From Galbibacter orientalis DSM 19592 (GTDB taxonomy: Bacteria > Bacteroidota > Bacteroidia > Flavobacteriales > Flavobacteriaceae), in NCBI RefSeq assembly GCF_000260115.1, contig NZ_JH651379.1:992001-1056000 (forward strand): a stretch of 64,000 nt of DNA, read 5' to 3'. Positions 7,478 through 16,746 of this stretch are shown here, in pieces. Every line of letters starts with the position of its first letter. Position 1 is the first letter of the stretch. A model generated the notes under the pieces. That model was given only the letters and a program-made list of their open reading frames with translations, did not search any database and was not told the origin of the DNA. A program made the position numbers and the translations under genes.

Positions 7478-9481
7478 CTATTTATACGAGCGTGTTTTAA
7501 GCTCAATGTTTTTATATTCTAATTCTTCTTTGTGTAATACGGCATCGCTAGGAGCTCCTTTGTATTCCCAAGCGGCAACGTATTTAAAGTTCTCATCGTC
7601 TCTTTTTGCTTCTCCCTCTTCAGTTTGGTACTCCTCTCTAAAGTGTCCTCCACAAGATTCGTTTCGATGTAAAGCATCTTTAGCAAACAATTCTCCTAAT
7701 TCTAAGAAATCTGCTACTCTTAACGCTTTTTCTAATTCGCTATTTTTAGAGTCTGCAGAACCAGGAATTAATACATTTTTATGGAAATCTGCACGTAATT
7801 CCGCTATTTCTTTAATAGCCGACTCTAGGTCTTTGGCATTACGAGCCATTCCACATTTATTCCACATAATTTTCCCTAATTTTTTGTGGTAATGGTCTAC
7901 AGAATGCTTCCCTTTATTGTTAACAAGTTTTGCTATCTGATCTTTTACATTTTTTTCAGCTTCATCAAATTCTGGAGAATCTGTTGGGATTTTTCCAGTT
8001 CTAATATCATCAGCTAAATAGTTTCCAATAGTGTAAGGTAGCACAAAATAACCATCGGCTAAACCTTGCATTAAGGCAGAAGCTCCAAGTCTATTTGCTC
8101 CGTGGTCAGAGAAGTTAGCTTCTCCAGCAGCATAACACCCAGGAATGGTTGTCATTAAATTGTAGTCAACCCAAATACCTCCCATAGTATAATGTACCGC
8201 AGGGTAAATCATCATTGGAGTTTTATATGGGTTCTCATCAACAATTTTCTGATACATTTGGAAGAGGTTTCCGTATTTGTTTTCTACTACTTTCTCTCCT
8301 AATTCTCTTATTTCCTTTTCTGAAGGATTATGATTTCCATGGATAATAGCTTGTTCTTTTCCGTAACGCTCTATTGCAGATGCGAAATCTAGAAATACCG
8401 CTTCTCCAGTTTTGTTTACTCCAAAACCAGCATCACAACGTTCTTTTGCAGCTCTAGATGCAACGTCTCGTGGTACTAAGTTACCAAACGATGGATATCT
8501 TCTTTCTAAGTAATAATCTCTATCTTCTTCTGCTAATTCTGTAGGCTTTAATTTTCCTTGACGAATAGCTTCTGCATCTTCTTTTTTCTTCGGAACCCAA
8601 ATTCTTCCATCGTTACGAAGCGACTCAGACATCAATGTTAATTTTGACTGATGGTCTCCCGAAACAGGAATACATGTTGGGTGAATTTGTGTGTAACAAG
8701 GATTGGCAAAATAGGCTCCTTTTTTATGGATTTTCCATGAAGCTGTTACGTTACTTCCCATAGCATTTGTAGATAGGAAAAATACATTTCCATAGCCTCC
8801 AGAAGCAATTACTACCGCATGAGCCGAGTGGCGTTCTATTTCTCCAGTAACTAAGTTTCTCGCAATAATTCCACGAGCTTTTCCGTCTACAATTACTACG
8901 TCTAACATTTCGTGGCGATTAAAAGATTGGATCTTTCCACGGTTAATTTGACGATTCATAGCTGCATAAGCTCCCAATAAAAGCTGTTGCCCTGTTTGTC
9001 CTTTTGCGTAAAAAGTTCTAGAAACTAAAACCCCTCCAAAAGAACGATTGTCTAACATTCCACCATATTCACGAGCAAAAGGAACTCCTTGCGCCACACA
9101 CTGGTCGATTATGTTAGCCGAAACTTCTGCTAAACGATATACGTTTGCTTCACGAGAACGGTAATCTCCTCCTTTAACAGTGTCATAAAATAACCTGTAA
9201 GTAGAATCTCCATCTCCTTGATAGTTTTTTGCTGCGTTAATACCTCCTTGTGCTGCAATTGAGTGTGCACGACGAGGAGAATCTTGATAGCAAAAAGTTT
9301 TTACATTGTATCCAAGTTCTGCTAATGTTGCTGCTGCAGAACCTCCTGCTAAACCTGTTCCAACAACAATAACATCAATGTTACGCTTGTTAGCAGGGTT
9401 AACTAAGTTAATTTCATTTTTATAATTGACCCACTTATTGGCTAAATCGCCTTGTGGTATTTTAGAATCTAATGTTGCCAT
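7478..9481 (-). CDS. sdhA: succinate dehydrogenase / fumarate reductase flavoprotein subunit
   Basis: A 667-residue catalytic subunit of complex II that oxidises succinate to fumarate with covalent FAD. The N-terminal Rossmann motif [19 protein letters not shown] (about residues 40-58) binds FAD, and [17 protein letters not shown] carries the histidine that bonds FAD. The substrate and capping domain has [15 protein letters not shown], and [19 protein letters not shown] closes the fold. At 667 residues it belongs to the long Bacteroidota type B form. It starts 11 bases after sdhC and is followed by the S23-type gene instead of directly by sdhB. Confidence 0.97.
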   Translation of the reverse strand: MATLDSKIPQGDLANKWVNYKNEINLVNPANKRNIDVIVVGTGLAGGSAAATLAELGYNVKTFCYQDSPRRAHSIAAQGGINAAKNYQGDGDSTYRLFYDTVKGGDYRSREANVYRLAEVSANIIDQCVAQGVPFAREYGGMLDNRSFGGVLVSRTFYAKGQTGQQLLLGAYAAMNRQINRGKIQSFNRHEMLDVVIVDGKARGIIARNLVTGEIERHSAHAVVIASGGYGNVFFLSTNAMGSNVTASWKIHKKGAYFANPCYTQIHPTCIPVSGDHQSKLTLMSESLRNDGRIWVPKKKEDAEAIRQGKLKPTELAEEDRDYYLERRYPSFGNLVPRDVASRAAKERCDAGFGVNKTGEAVFLDFASAIERYGKEQAIIHGNHNPSEKEIRELGEKVVENKYGNLFQMYQKIVDENPYKTPMMIYPAVHYTMGGIWVDYNLMTTIPGCYAAGEANFSDHGANRLGASALMQGLADGYFVLPYTIGNYLADDIRTGKIPTDSPEFDEAEKNVKDQIAKLVNNKGKHSVDHYHKKLGKIMWNKCGMARNAKDLESAIKEIAELRADFHKNVLIPGSADSKNSELEKALRVADFLELGELFAKDALHRNESCGGHFREEYQTEEGEAKRDDENFKYVAAWEYKGAPSDAVLHKEELEYKNIELKTRSYK

Positions 9482-9492
9482 AATACTTAAAT

Positions 9493-10152
9493 CTATTGAT
9501 TAAAATGATGGAAAAGTGCGATGAAAATAAACCCTAATGGAATGCAAATCGCAAAGAACTTTCCAAAAGTTTTAAGTGCTGGAGTGAACTTGTTGTTGAA
9601 TCCAACCGACTGGAATGCGGATTGAAAACCATGAAGCAAGTGTAATGCTAATAAAACAAAAGCAATTACATATGCACCAACACGAATTGGATTATGGAAT
9701 TTTTCTACTAACTCACCATAATATCTTGTTGGGTCTTCTGGAGCAAACTCGATATATTTATGATTTATCTCTGGAAACCAGAAATCAATAAAGTGAAGCA
9801 CTATAAAAGCTAAGATTACCAAACCACTATAAATCATGTTTCTAGAAACCCATGTAGTATTTGCACTTGCATTAAAGCTTTTGTAGCTAATGCTTCTAGC
9901 TTTTTTATTTTTTACTTCCAAAATAAAACCCATCACAAAATGAAATACAACCGCAAATATTAATATAGGTTGCATTAAAAATTGAACTAAAAAATTAGTC
10001 CCCATAAAATGGGAGAGTTCATTAAAAGTACTTTCGCTTATTACAGAGGTAAAATTGATTATAAAATGCTGTAAAAGGAAGATTAATAAGAATATAGCTG
10101 AAAGTGCCATGGCTACTTTTCTAGCTATTGTTGAATTTAACATTCCGCTCAT
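9493..10152 (-). CDS. sdhC: succinate dehydrogenase cytochrome b558 subunit
   Basis: A 219-residue inner-membrane anchor of complex II, of the type B class where one polypeptide with five helices holds two hemes b and the quinone site. Histidines that may bind heme are seen in helix contexts [32 protein letters not shown] and [11 protein letters not shown]. First gene of the sdh operon. The ATG at 10152 is used; a second ATG three codons in is possible. A good promoter lies 25-55 bases upstream. Confidence 0.93.
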   Translation of the reverse strand: MSGMLNSTIARKVAMALSAIFLLIFLLQHFIINFTSVISESTFNELSHFMGTNFLVQFLMQPILIFAVVFHFVMGFILEVKNKKARSISYKSFNASANTTWVSRNMIYSGLVILAFIVLHFIDFWFPEINHKYIEFAPEDPTRYYGELVEKFHNPIRVGAYVIAFVLLALHLLHGFQSAFQSVGFNNKFTPALKTFGKFFAICIPLGFIFIALFHHFNQ

Positions 10153-10176
10153 TAGAAATTATTTATTTAATACGTA

Positions 10177-10207
10177 CAAAAGTACAGTACGAATAAGTTA
10201 TTAACAA
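10177..10207 (-). promoter_or_regulatory. sdh operon promoter (Bacteroidota type)
   Basis: Read on the minus strand, TTG (complement of 10205-10207) is followed after 20 bases by TACTTTTG (complement of 10177-10184). This matches the Bacteroidota sigma-70 consensus TTG-N17-23-TAnnTTTG, at a proper distance from the sdhC start. Confidence 0.65.
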
Positions 10208-10382
10208 ACTTTCGTTTCTGTTTTAATCGCAATTTAGAATGAATTTAAAGTAATTGTTGTAAAAATAATCCTTTTCTGACTACAACGTTATATTTACGTA
10301 TAATTACTTAGTTTTTTATTAAAAAAATTAATGATAAGTTTCTAATTAAAGGAGGGATTGTAGAATAGGAACAAAATGAATG

Positions 10383-10625
10383 TGGCTTTCTAAAAAGTAA
10401 TTTGTAGTTGTTAAGCTGATATTTATAGTTTAGATACTTTTTTATTAATGTCCGAGAAAAAATACAAGACGGTTTCGCTATAAGAAAAAAGAACAAAGAC
10501 TAAATATTAACTGTCATAAAATAAGTAGTTTAAAGAAGTAGCCTTACTGAAATCCTTTTTTTAGGTAGTGTCCAATAAATTTCGTTAACTTTTATCGAAC
10601 AATAGTAATACTTTTTAGAAAGCCA
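10383..10625. repeat. MITE-like element 2 with perfect 17-bp inverted ends
   Basis: TGGCTTTCTAAAAAGTA at 10383-10399 is repeated as an exact inverted copy at 10609-10625. The sequence after the left end (ATTTGTAGTTGTTAAGCTGA) resembles the left inside of element 1 at 6087, and TTTAGATACTTTTTTA near 10428 resembles the right inside of that element. No coding frame or target duplication is evident. It fills most of the nearly 500-base gap between sdhC and the lipoprotein gene; I see nothing else there. Confidence 0.6.
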
Positions 10626-10649
10626 TCATCATAATGTTGTAATGTAAGT

Positions 10650-11399
10650 CTATTTATATGAATAATTTACAGTAGCATTGCTTATTTCATCACTGTTTAC
10701 AATAACAGTTTTAGCAAGTATCGGGTATTTATCTTCATCATATGTGTATTTTACTTGTGATGTAAACGAAACAGTACCGGTACTAGCATCTTTAAAAATC
10801 ATTGAAGTAGGGTTGTTGTATGGAATTAATGCTTTTGCTTTAGTTAGAGCTTGGTTTGTAGGTACTAAAGAGAAATTAAGATCGACTCTATCTAATACTT
10901 CTAGAATTCCACCTGCTTCAAGTGTGTAAAAGAAAAAGTTCGGGTTGGAATCATAAGTTATTTCACCATCATAAAATATAGACTCTCCATTATCTTCGCC
11001 GTCATAAACTCTAATTTTAGTAGGATTTCCATTTTTATCATATTCTGTAACTTGTCCTATTTCAAACGCATTATAAGGGGCTTGATAAAACTCGCTTATT
11101 GAAATGTTATCATCAGTATCATTACCAGTAATTGTCTCTAACTTTCCAGAAGTTGAATATTTAAATACCACAGATCCATCTTCATCACTAACAGTATTTA
11201 GTTTTCCATCAGCATCATAACTAAAGGTTGTATTTATACCTTCATCAAGATTGCTATCGTCAATTACCTTAATACTAGTAAGGTATTTCTTTTTAACATC
11301 GTTACCGTTAGTTTCTTTAAACTCTTCTTCACTGTCTTTACTGCATGATGTAGCTAGAGTAATACATGCTAAGAACAGAAGGGTGTTAATTGTTTTCAT
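10650..11399 (-). CDS. secreted lipoprotein of unknown function
   Basis: A 249-residue protein with a lipobox signal peptide (MKTINTLLFLACITLATSCS), so it should be lipid-anchored, probably in the outer membrane. An upstream in-frame ATG at 11444 is rejected because it would bury the signal peptide. The body has repeated FSYDADGKLNTVSDEDG / EYDKNGNPTKIRVYDGED patterns like the YD-type or DUF4595-like lipoproteins of Bacteroidota, which form beta sheets. A TATATTTG box lies about 34 bases upstream (complement of 11433-11440). The substrate or partner is unknown. Confidence 0.75.
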   Translation of the reverse strand: MKTINTLLFLACITLATSCSKDSEEEFKETNGNDVKKKYLTSIKVIDDSNLDEGINTTFSYDADGKLNTVSDEDGSVVFKYSTSGKLETITGNDTDDNISISEFYQAPYNAFEIGQVTEYDKNGNPTKIRVYDGEDNGESIFYDGEITYDSNPNFFFYTLEAGGILEVLDRVDLNFSLVPTNQALTKAKALIPYNNPTSMIFKDASTGTVSFTSQVKYTYDEDKYPILAKTVIVNSDEISNATVNYSYK

Positions 11400-11507
11400 A
11401 ATTATTCTTTGTAAAGTTATATTTATTTTCTTCAAATATAACAAATAATCTATATGGTTGTATTAAAACTTTATACCTAGTTTAACACCAAAAGCATCTA
11501 TTCTTAT

Positions 11508-11515
11508 TATTTTTG
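11508..11515 (+). promoter_or_regulatory. -7 box for the aminopeptidase gene
   Basis: TATTTTTG, matching TAnnTTTG, 22 bases before the start codon at 11538. No clear -33 TTG is present. Confidence 0.45.
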
Positions 11516-11537
11516 GCAAAATTCAAAATAAACAGAG

Positions 11538-12830
11538 ATGAAGTACGATTTAATAGACAGCAATCTTTTTATAAAAAACCGTCAAAAATTTATGGCTCAG
11601 ATGAAGCCTAAAAGTATAGCGGTTTTTAATTCTAATGATATATATCCAATTGGTTCCGATAGTACAATGCCTTTTCAACAAGCTAGAGATTTGTTTTATT
11701 TAAGTGGTGTAGATCAGGAAGAAAGTATTTTGGTTTTATTTCCTGATGCGCATGAAGCTAAGCACAGAGAAATTTTATTTGTTAGGGAAACCAATGATCA
11801 TATTGCGGTTTGGGAAGGAGAAAAACTTACTAAAGAAAAAGCTTTGGAAGTTTCTGGAATTAAAACAACGTATTGGTTGAAAGATTTCGGGAAAGTTTTT
11901 TATGATATTATGACGGAAGCAGCTACTGTATATTTTAATACAAATGAGCATTATCGTCAATCTGTGGAAACAGAAACTCGTGAAGATCGTTTTATTGATT
12001 GGTGTAAAAATAAATTCCCAGCTCATAAATGGGAAAAGAGTAATCAAATATTGCAAGAGTTAAGAGGAACTAAAGAGCCTCAGGAAATAGAATTAATGCA
12101 ACAGGCTTGTAATATTACTGAGAAAGCATTTAAAAGGGTATTGAAGTTTACTAAACCGGGAGTTTGGGAATACGAAATAGAAGCGGAGTTTATTCATGAA
12201 TTTACTCGTAATAGATCTCGCGGTTTTGCATATACTCCTATTATAGCTTCTGGAAATAACGCAAACGTACTTCATTATATTGAAAATAAAATGCAATGTA
12301 AAGAAGGAGAGCTGTTGTTAATCGATGCTGGTGCAGAATACGCCAATTACGCTAGTGATATGACGCGTACCATTCCTGTAAGCGGTAGATTTTCTGAGCG
12401 CCAAAAACAAGTCTATAACGCTGTTTTAAAGGTAAAAAAAGAAGCTACTTCAATGTTAGTTCCAGGAACTATGTGGAAAGAGTATCATGAAGAGGTTGGG
12501 AAATTAATGACGAGCGAGCTTCTTGGTTTAGGATTATTAGACAAAGCAGCTATTCAGAATGAAGATCCTGAATGGCCAGCGTACAAAAAGTATTTTATGC
12601 ATGGAACTAGTCATCATATTGGATTAGATACGCATGATTATGGGCCACTTAAAAAACCGATGCAAGCTAATATGGTTTTCACTGTAGAGCCAGGAATTTA
12701 TTTGCCAGACGAAGGTTTTGGAATTCGTTTAGAAGACGATGTTGTTATTCAGGAGTCTGGAGAGCCTTTTAATTTAATGAGAAATATTCCATTGGAGGTT
12801 GAAGAGATTGAAGATTGGATGAATAAATAA
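11538..12830 (+). CDS. pepP: Xaa-Pro aminopeptidase (M24B)
   Basis: A 430-residue cytosolic metallopeptidase that removes N-terminal residues preceding proline. The N-terminal creatinase-like domain (about 1-165) is followed by the pita-bread domain. Metal ligands are visible: Asp in LLIDAGAEY and SDMTRT, His in GTSHHIGLDTHD, Glu in TVEPGIYLP and RLEDDVVI. Length and motif order are normal for aminopeptidase P. It is monocistronic, with its own -7 box and a hairpin terminator downstream. Confidence 0.93.
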   Translation: MKYDLIDSNLFIKNRQKFMAQMKPKSIAVFNSNDIYPIGSDSTMPFQQARDLFYLSGVDQEESILVLFPDAHEAKHREILFVRETNDHIAVWEGEKLTKEKALEVSGIKTTYWLKDFGKVFYDIMTEAATVYFNTNEHYRQSVETETREDRFIDWCKNKFPAHKWEKSNQILQELRGTKEPQEIELMQQACNITEKAFKRVLKFTKPGVWEYEIEAEFIHEFTRNRSRGFAYTPIIASGNNANVLHYIENKMQCKEGELLLIDAGAEYANYASDMTRTIPVSGRFSERQKQVYNAVLKVKKEATSMLVPGTMWKEYHEEVGKLMTSELLGLGLLDKAAIQNEDPEWPAYKKYFMHGTSHHIGLDTHDYGPLKKPMQANMVFTVEPGIYLPDEGFGIRLEDDVVIQESGEPFNLMRNIPLEVEEIEDWMNK

Positions 12831-12847
12831 AAGTAGTTTTTAACATA

Positions 12848-12867
12848 GAACTCGTTTAAACGAGTTC
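12848..12867. repeat. 20-bp perfect palindrome
   Basis: GAACTCGTTTAAACGAGTTC is self-complementary. It lies 18 bases after the pepP stop and before the terminator hairpin, so it may be part of a two-hairpin transcript end. Confidence 0.5.
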
Positions 12868-12886
12868 ATACTATAAAATTGTTACT

Positions 12887-12938
12887 TTGAGCGTAATCCA
12901 AATGTTTGTAGATTACGCTCAATCTAACAGATTTTTTT
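12887..12938 (+). terminator. hairpin terminator of pepP
   Basis: TTGAGCGTAATC and GATTACGCTCAA pair perfectly over 12 bp around a 12-base loop. A run of seven T follows 9 bases after the stem, which is a little far for a classic terminator. Confidence 0.5.
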
Positions 12939-12954
12939 ATAATAGTATTTGTAA

Positions 12955-13734
12955 ATGAGACTCAACTTTAAAGGAACGGATATTTTTTATGAAGATGCGG
13001 GAAAAGGCTCTGCTGTAGTACTACTTCATGGATTTTTGGAAAACGTTACAATTTGGAATTCTTTAAAAGAAGAGCTTTTAAGTCGCTATCGGGTTATAAC
13101 TATAGATTTATTAGGTCATGGAAAAACAGGCTGTTTGGGATATGTGCATACCATGGAAATGATGGCAGAAACTGTAAAAGCTGTTTTAGATGAGTTAATG
13201 GTTAGGCGTGTTTCTTTAATTGGACATTCTATGGGAGGCTATGTAGCTTTAGCTTTTGCAGAAGCACATCCAGACGATGTAAAAGCTTTGGTGCTAGTAA
13301 ATTCTACAACAAGTGCCGATTCTGAAGTTAAGAAAAAGAACAGGGATAGAGCTATAGATATGGTAAAGCACAACCATAAAAGCTTTGTTCGGATGGGAAT
13401 TGCTAATCTTTTTCGACCTAAAAACCGTAAAATTTTTGCTGAAGAAATAAAAGCTCTAAAAAAGGAAGCCCTAAAAACTCCAGTTCAAGGTATTGTGGCT
13501 GCTTTAGAAGGGATGAAAATTAGAAACGATAGAGAAATATTACTACACTTTACGCCCTTTCAAAAAATGATGATTATAGGGAGGAAAGATCCTGTGTTAA
13601 ACTATGAAGCTTTGATAGAACAAGTAGAAGAAGCGGAGGTGAAAGTAGTAGAATTTCCCGATGGACATATGAGTTTTATTGAAAACAAATCGCAATTCAT
13701 CGATAATATCAAGAAATTTTTGAAAAAAGTTTGA
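12955..13734 (+). CDS. alpha/beta hydrolase
   Basis: A 259-residue alpha/beta hydrolase. It shows the oxyanion-hole motif LLHGFLEN (about residues 24-31), the nucleophile elbow LIGHSMGGYV (Ser about residue 92), a late acidic residue in IIGRKDPV, and the catalytic histidine in FPDGHMSF near the C-terminus. There is no signal peptide, so it acts in the cytosol. The substrate cannot be told; relatives are annotated as esterases or MhpC/BioH-like. The full triad suggests an active enzyme. Confidence 0.88.
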   Translation: MRLNFKGTDIFYEDAGKGSAVVLLHGFLENVTIWNSLKEELLSRYRVITIDLLGHGKTGCLGYVHTMEMMAETVKAVLDELMVRRVSLIGHSMGGYVALAFAEAHPDDVKALVLVNSTTSADSEVKKKNRDRAIDMVKHNHKSFVRMGIANLFRPKNRKIFAEEIKALKKEALKTPVQGIVAALEGMKIRNDREILLHFTPFQKMMIIGRKDPVLNYEALIEQVEEAEVKVVEFPDGHMSFIENKSQFIDNIKKFLKKV

Positions 13735-13784
13735 TAATTAACAGAATTTGTATAAGTTAACACTGCCCAAAATACATAACCTAT

Positions 13785-14021
13785 ATGAAATCCTCTAAAA
13801 CTACAGTCAAAAAAGCACTCTGTTCCGTGTTCGGACATCGCTATGTGGTGTCGAAAAAAATCACTTCCCACATAGTTGAATATCAGTGCAAAACATGTAA
13901 GTGTGAACTTACAACAACCGAAACAGGTCATTTAGATATTTTAACTCCCGAGTGGAGGGAAATAAATGAAACGCTAGCGTATTTATATAAGAAAAGGCGC
14001 GAAGTTCATTCAGTAGTCTAA
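13785..14021 (+). CDS. small CxxC protein of unknown function
   Basis: A 78-residue protein with an early FGHRYV segment and a CKTCKCEL motif (about residues 36-43), which could form a small zinc-binding site with the nearby His. The C-terminal half is helical and charged (PEWREINETLAYLYKKRR). Similar short proteins occur across Flavobacteriaceae, some labelled phage-related, without known function. It follows the hydrolase by 50 bases and is convergent with thiL. Confidence 0.6.
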   Translation: MKSSKTTVKKALCSVFGHRYVVSKKITSHIVEYQCKTCKCELTTTETGHLDILTPEWREINETLAYLYKKRREVHSVV

Positions 14022-14036
14022 GGTTTACTTCGGTTC

Positions 14037-15095
14037 TTATTCTTTTTCGTTTTCCTCAAAAGAATTCCAGCCTCTAGCTTGGAGTGGTATTTTTGTATTG
14101 GCACGTGTTATTAAATGCATGCCCTCACTCTCTTGCGTCATATGTCCGATTATAGACAAATGCGGATTGGCTTTTATTTTTGGAAAATCTTCTTGAGCTA
14201 CGGTAAATAATAGTTCGTAATCTTCACCACCACTTAAAGCTACAGTTGTACTGCTCAGGTTAAATTCTTCAGAAGTAGATATTACTTGTGGATCTAGTGG
14301 AATTTTATCTTCATATAAATTACAACCTACTTTAGATTGCTTGCATAGATGGATAATTTCTGATGATAATCCGTCGCTAATATCTATCATAGCGGTTGGT
14401 TTTACCTCAAGTTTTTTCAATAACTCAGGAATATCTTTTCGAGCTTCTGGTTTAAGTTGGCGTTCAATAATGTAGGAATACATGTCTAAATCAGGTTGAT
14501 TTTGAGGATTCACCTTAAAAACTTCCTTCTCACGTTCTAGAATTTGAAGTCCGAGGTATGCGCCTCCTAAATCTCCAGAAACCACTAGCAAATCGTTAGA
14601 TTTTGCCGTATTTCGGTAAACAATATCTTCTTGGTTAGCTTCGCCTAATGCTGTAACGGTAATTAAAAGTCCTTTGTTAGAAGATGTTGTGTCGCCACCA
14701 ATTAAATCCACTTCGTATAAATCGCATGCGTGTTTAATGCCAGCATATAATTCTTCTAAAGCTTCTAGTGGAAAGCGATTAGAAACAGCAATAGAAACTG
14801 TAATTTGTGTTGCTTTGGCGTTCATAGCATACACATCGGAAAGATTTACCATTACCGATTTATAGCCTAAATGTTTAAGCGGCATATAACTAAGGTCGAA
14901 ATGTACATTTTCAACCAGTAAATCGGTTGTTACAATGGCTTTTTTATCTTTAAAATCGATTACAGCGGCATCATCACCAATCCCTTTTATGGTAGATGAA
15001 TGTTTTATTTCAAAATTTTTGGTTAGATGTTCTATCAAACCAAACTCTCCTAATTGAGAAATTGATGTGCGTTGTGGATTTTTATCTTCTATCAT
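14037..15095 (-). CDS. thiL: thiamine-monophosphate kinase
   Basis: A 352-residue ATP-dependent kinase making thiamine diphosphate, the active cofactor, from thiamine monophosphate. It has the PurM/AIR-synthase-like fold: the N-terminal GEFGLIEHLTKNF, the Mg/ATP site GIGDDAAVIDF (about residues 41-51), the second metal-binding segment LIGGDTTSS, and GGEDYELLFT towards the C-terminus. Length is normal. It stands apart from other thiamine genes and has the long word-repeat spacer upstream. Confidence 0.95.
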   Translation of the reverse strand: MIEDKNPQRTSISQLGEFGLIEHLTKNFEIKHSSTIKGIGDDAAVIDFKDKKAIVTTDLLVENVHFDLSYMPLKHLGYKSVMVNLSDVYAMNAKATQITVSIAVSNRFPLEALEELYAGIKHACDLYEVDLIGGDTTSSNKGLLITVTALGEANQEDIVYRNTAKSNDLLVVSGDLGGAYLGLQILEREKEVFKVNPQNQPDLDMYSYIIERQLKPEARKDIPELLKKLEVKPTAMIDISDGLSSEIIHLCKQSKVGCNLYEDKIPLDPQVISTSEEFNLSSTTVALSGGEDYELLFTVAQEDFPKIKANPHLSIIGHMTQESEGMHLITRANTKIPLQARGWNSFEENEKE

Positions 15096-15107
15096 GCTGC
15101 AAAGATA

Positions 15108-15830
15108 GTTAAAGTTGAAAGTTATGAAGTTTGTAAAGTGGAAAAGTTGAAAGTTTGTAAAGTAAAAAAGTTATGCTGTTATGGAGTTACGCTGTTACAA
15201 AGGAAAAAACTGCTTACTGAACACTTTTTTATTGAAAGATTGAAGGATTGAAGGATTGAAAAAGTCGGGAGTCCGAAGTCTGAAGCCGAAGTAAAAGTTA
15301 TGCTGTTATGTTGTTACGATGTTACAAAGGAAAAAGTTAAGAAGTTATCGAGTTATGTTGTTACGATGTTTTAGGAAAGTTTTTTACCTTCTGCATCCTG
15401 TCTCCCGACTTCGGACTTCCGTCTTCATTTCATTTCCACTTTACAAATTTATAACTTTGTCCCTCTGCATCTTTGAACCTTTGCCACTTTGAACCTTTGA
15501 AGGATTGAAAAAGTCGGGAGTTGGAAGACAGAATGCAGTGTTCAGTATGCGTACATTTTCAATCAAGAGTCAAGAATGTAAAAAAAATGTATTCTTATTC
15601 TTTTGAAAATCTTGTAAACTACAAACCATAAACAATAAACCAAAAACCTACTGCTTATTGAAAGATTGAAGCATTTCATTACTTTGCCTCTTTGCCTCTT
15701 TGCCTCTTTGTCTCTTTGTCCCTTTGAGTTAAAAAGTTAAGAAGTTATCGAGTTACGATGTTTCAGGAAAGTTTTTTTACCTTCTGCATCCTGTCTTCTG
15801 AACACTGCCTACTGCCTACTGCAAATTCAG
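15108..15830. repeat. word-repeat spacer between thiL and the suf genes
   Basis: This gap of nearly 900 bases carries no gene. It is built from reiterated short words: a long imperfect direct repeat at 15331-15403 and 15731-15796 (AAAAAGTTAAGAAGTTATCG onward to TTCTGCATCCTGTCT), two copies of GAAGGATTGAAAAAGTCGGG (about 15247 and 15495), and five to six 8-bp units of CTTTGCCT from 15682. The words TTTGAACCTTTG and GTTACGATGTTAC also appear in other gaps, some as reverse complements. Confidence 0.75.
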
Positions 15831-15947
15831 CTTTCAAAACGGGCTTTAAGAAAAGTTTGTAAGGAATTACAGAAAATCATAACAAATCTCTATGATTGGA
15901 TATAATATAATAATGCGAATAAGTATGGTAAATCGTGCCGAATATCT

Positions 15948-15955
15948 TATTTTTG
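15948..15955 (+). promoter_or_regulatory. -7 box of the suf genes
   Basis: TATTTTTG, 29 bases before the start of the A-type carrier gene. It fits TAnnTTTG; the -33 element is not clear. Confidence 0.45.
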
Positions 15956-15983
15956 TAAACTATTTTGAAAGAACAGTTTTATT

Positions 15984-16313
15984 ATGATAAAAGTTTCTGA
16001 AACAGCGAAAAAGAAAATATCAGAGTTAATGTCGGACGATGGTTTCGATGTGGCTCAGGATTATGTGCGCGTAGGAGTGAAGAGTGGTGGTTGTAGCGGA
16101 TTATCATACGACTTAAAATTTGATAAAAGTAAAGCCGAAGAAGATAAAATGTTTGAAGACAATGATGTAAAAATCATTGTAGACAAAAAAAGCTTTTTAT
16201 ACTTAATCGGAACCGTTTTGGAATATTCTGGCGGTTTAAACGGAAAAGGTTTTGTTTTTAACAATCCAAATGCACAAAGAACCTGCGGTTGTGGGGAGAG
16301 TTTTTCGTTGTAG
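15984..16313 (+). CDS. sufA: A-type Fe-S carrier (HesB/IscA/SufA family)
   Basis: A 109-residue scaffold/carrier that passes Fe-S clusters to target proteins. The three conserved cysteines are present: one in GGCSGLSYDL (about residue 37) and two in the C-terminal TCGCGESF. It opens the suf gene set, followed by an S23-type gene and then sufBCD. Because A-type carriers are hard to subdivide, the symbol (sufA versus iscA/erpA) rests on context. Confidence 0.92.
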   Translation: MIKVSETAKKKISELMSDDGFDVAQDYVRVGVKSGGCSGLSYDLKFDKSKAEEDKMFEDNDVKIIVDKKSFLYLIGTVLEYSGGLNGKGFVFNNPNAQRTCGCGESFSL

Positions 16314-16322
16314 AATAAGTTA

Positions 16323-16714
16323 ATGAGTGAAAGTAAAAAAATAGGAAATATAACTTTTGAAGATTTAGAAGTTTATAAACTAACTCTTGCATTTACCATT
16401 AAAATCTTTGACTTGCTAAACGAAAAACAATTTGAGAGGGAGTTTTCTTTCAAAGATCAATTAAAAAGAGCTACACTTTCAATTTCCAATAATATTGCAG
16501 AAGGATTTGAAAGAGAAACAGACAAAGAATATATACGTTTTCTATATTTCTCCAAAGGATCTGCGGGCGAAGTGAGAAATATTTTAAACATATTAAAAGA
16601 AACGAATTATATAAATGAAGATAAATGGTTACTATAAAGGGTGAAGTTACCATAATATCAAAACAGCTTTCAAATTACATTAGGTATATTAAAAAGCGAA
16701 GTGATGTTGTTTAA
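16323..16714 (+). pseudogene. four-helix bundle protein, S23/IVS family (copy C), frameshifted
   Basis: The frame from 16323 gives 104 residues with the family pattern ITFEDLEVYKLTLAF and ATLSISNNIAEGFERE but stops at TAA 16635-16637, too early. Reading on in another frame from 16637 gives KGEVTIISKQLSNYIRYIKK and a stop at 16714, exactly the missing last helix. A single-base loss or two-base gain near 16635 therefore broke the gene (or is a sequencing error). The intact protein would have about 130 residues. It sits in the suf operon between the A-type carrier gene and sufB, in the same direction. Confidence 0.75.
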
Positions 16715-16746
16715 CTCTTTAACTTTTATCTTACTTACTATAGAAT

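Noticed and set aside
10308-10496. 62-residue minus-strand frame in the sdh upstream gap
   Set aside because: Low-complexity sequence inside the repeat element, no conserved feature and no promoter.
11400-11444. Upstream start of the lipoprotein gene
   Set aside because: Would place 15 residues before an excellent lipobox signal peptide.
15682-15727. CTTTGCCT repeats as protein-binding operator array
   Set aside because: The copies drift to CTTTGTCT and CTTTGTCC and lie far from a start codon, which fits slippage better than binding sites.
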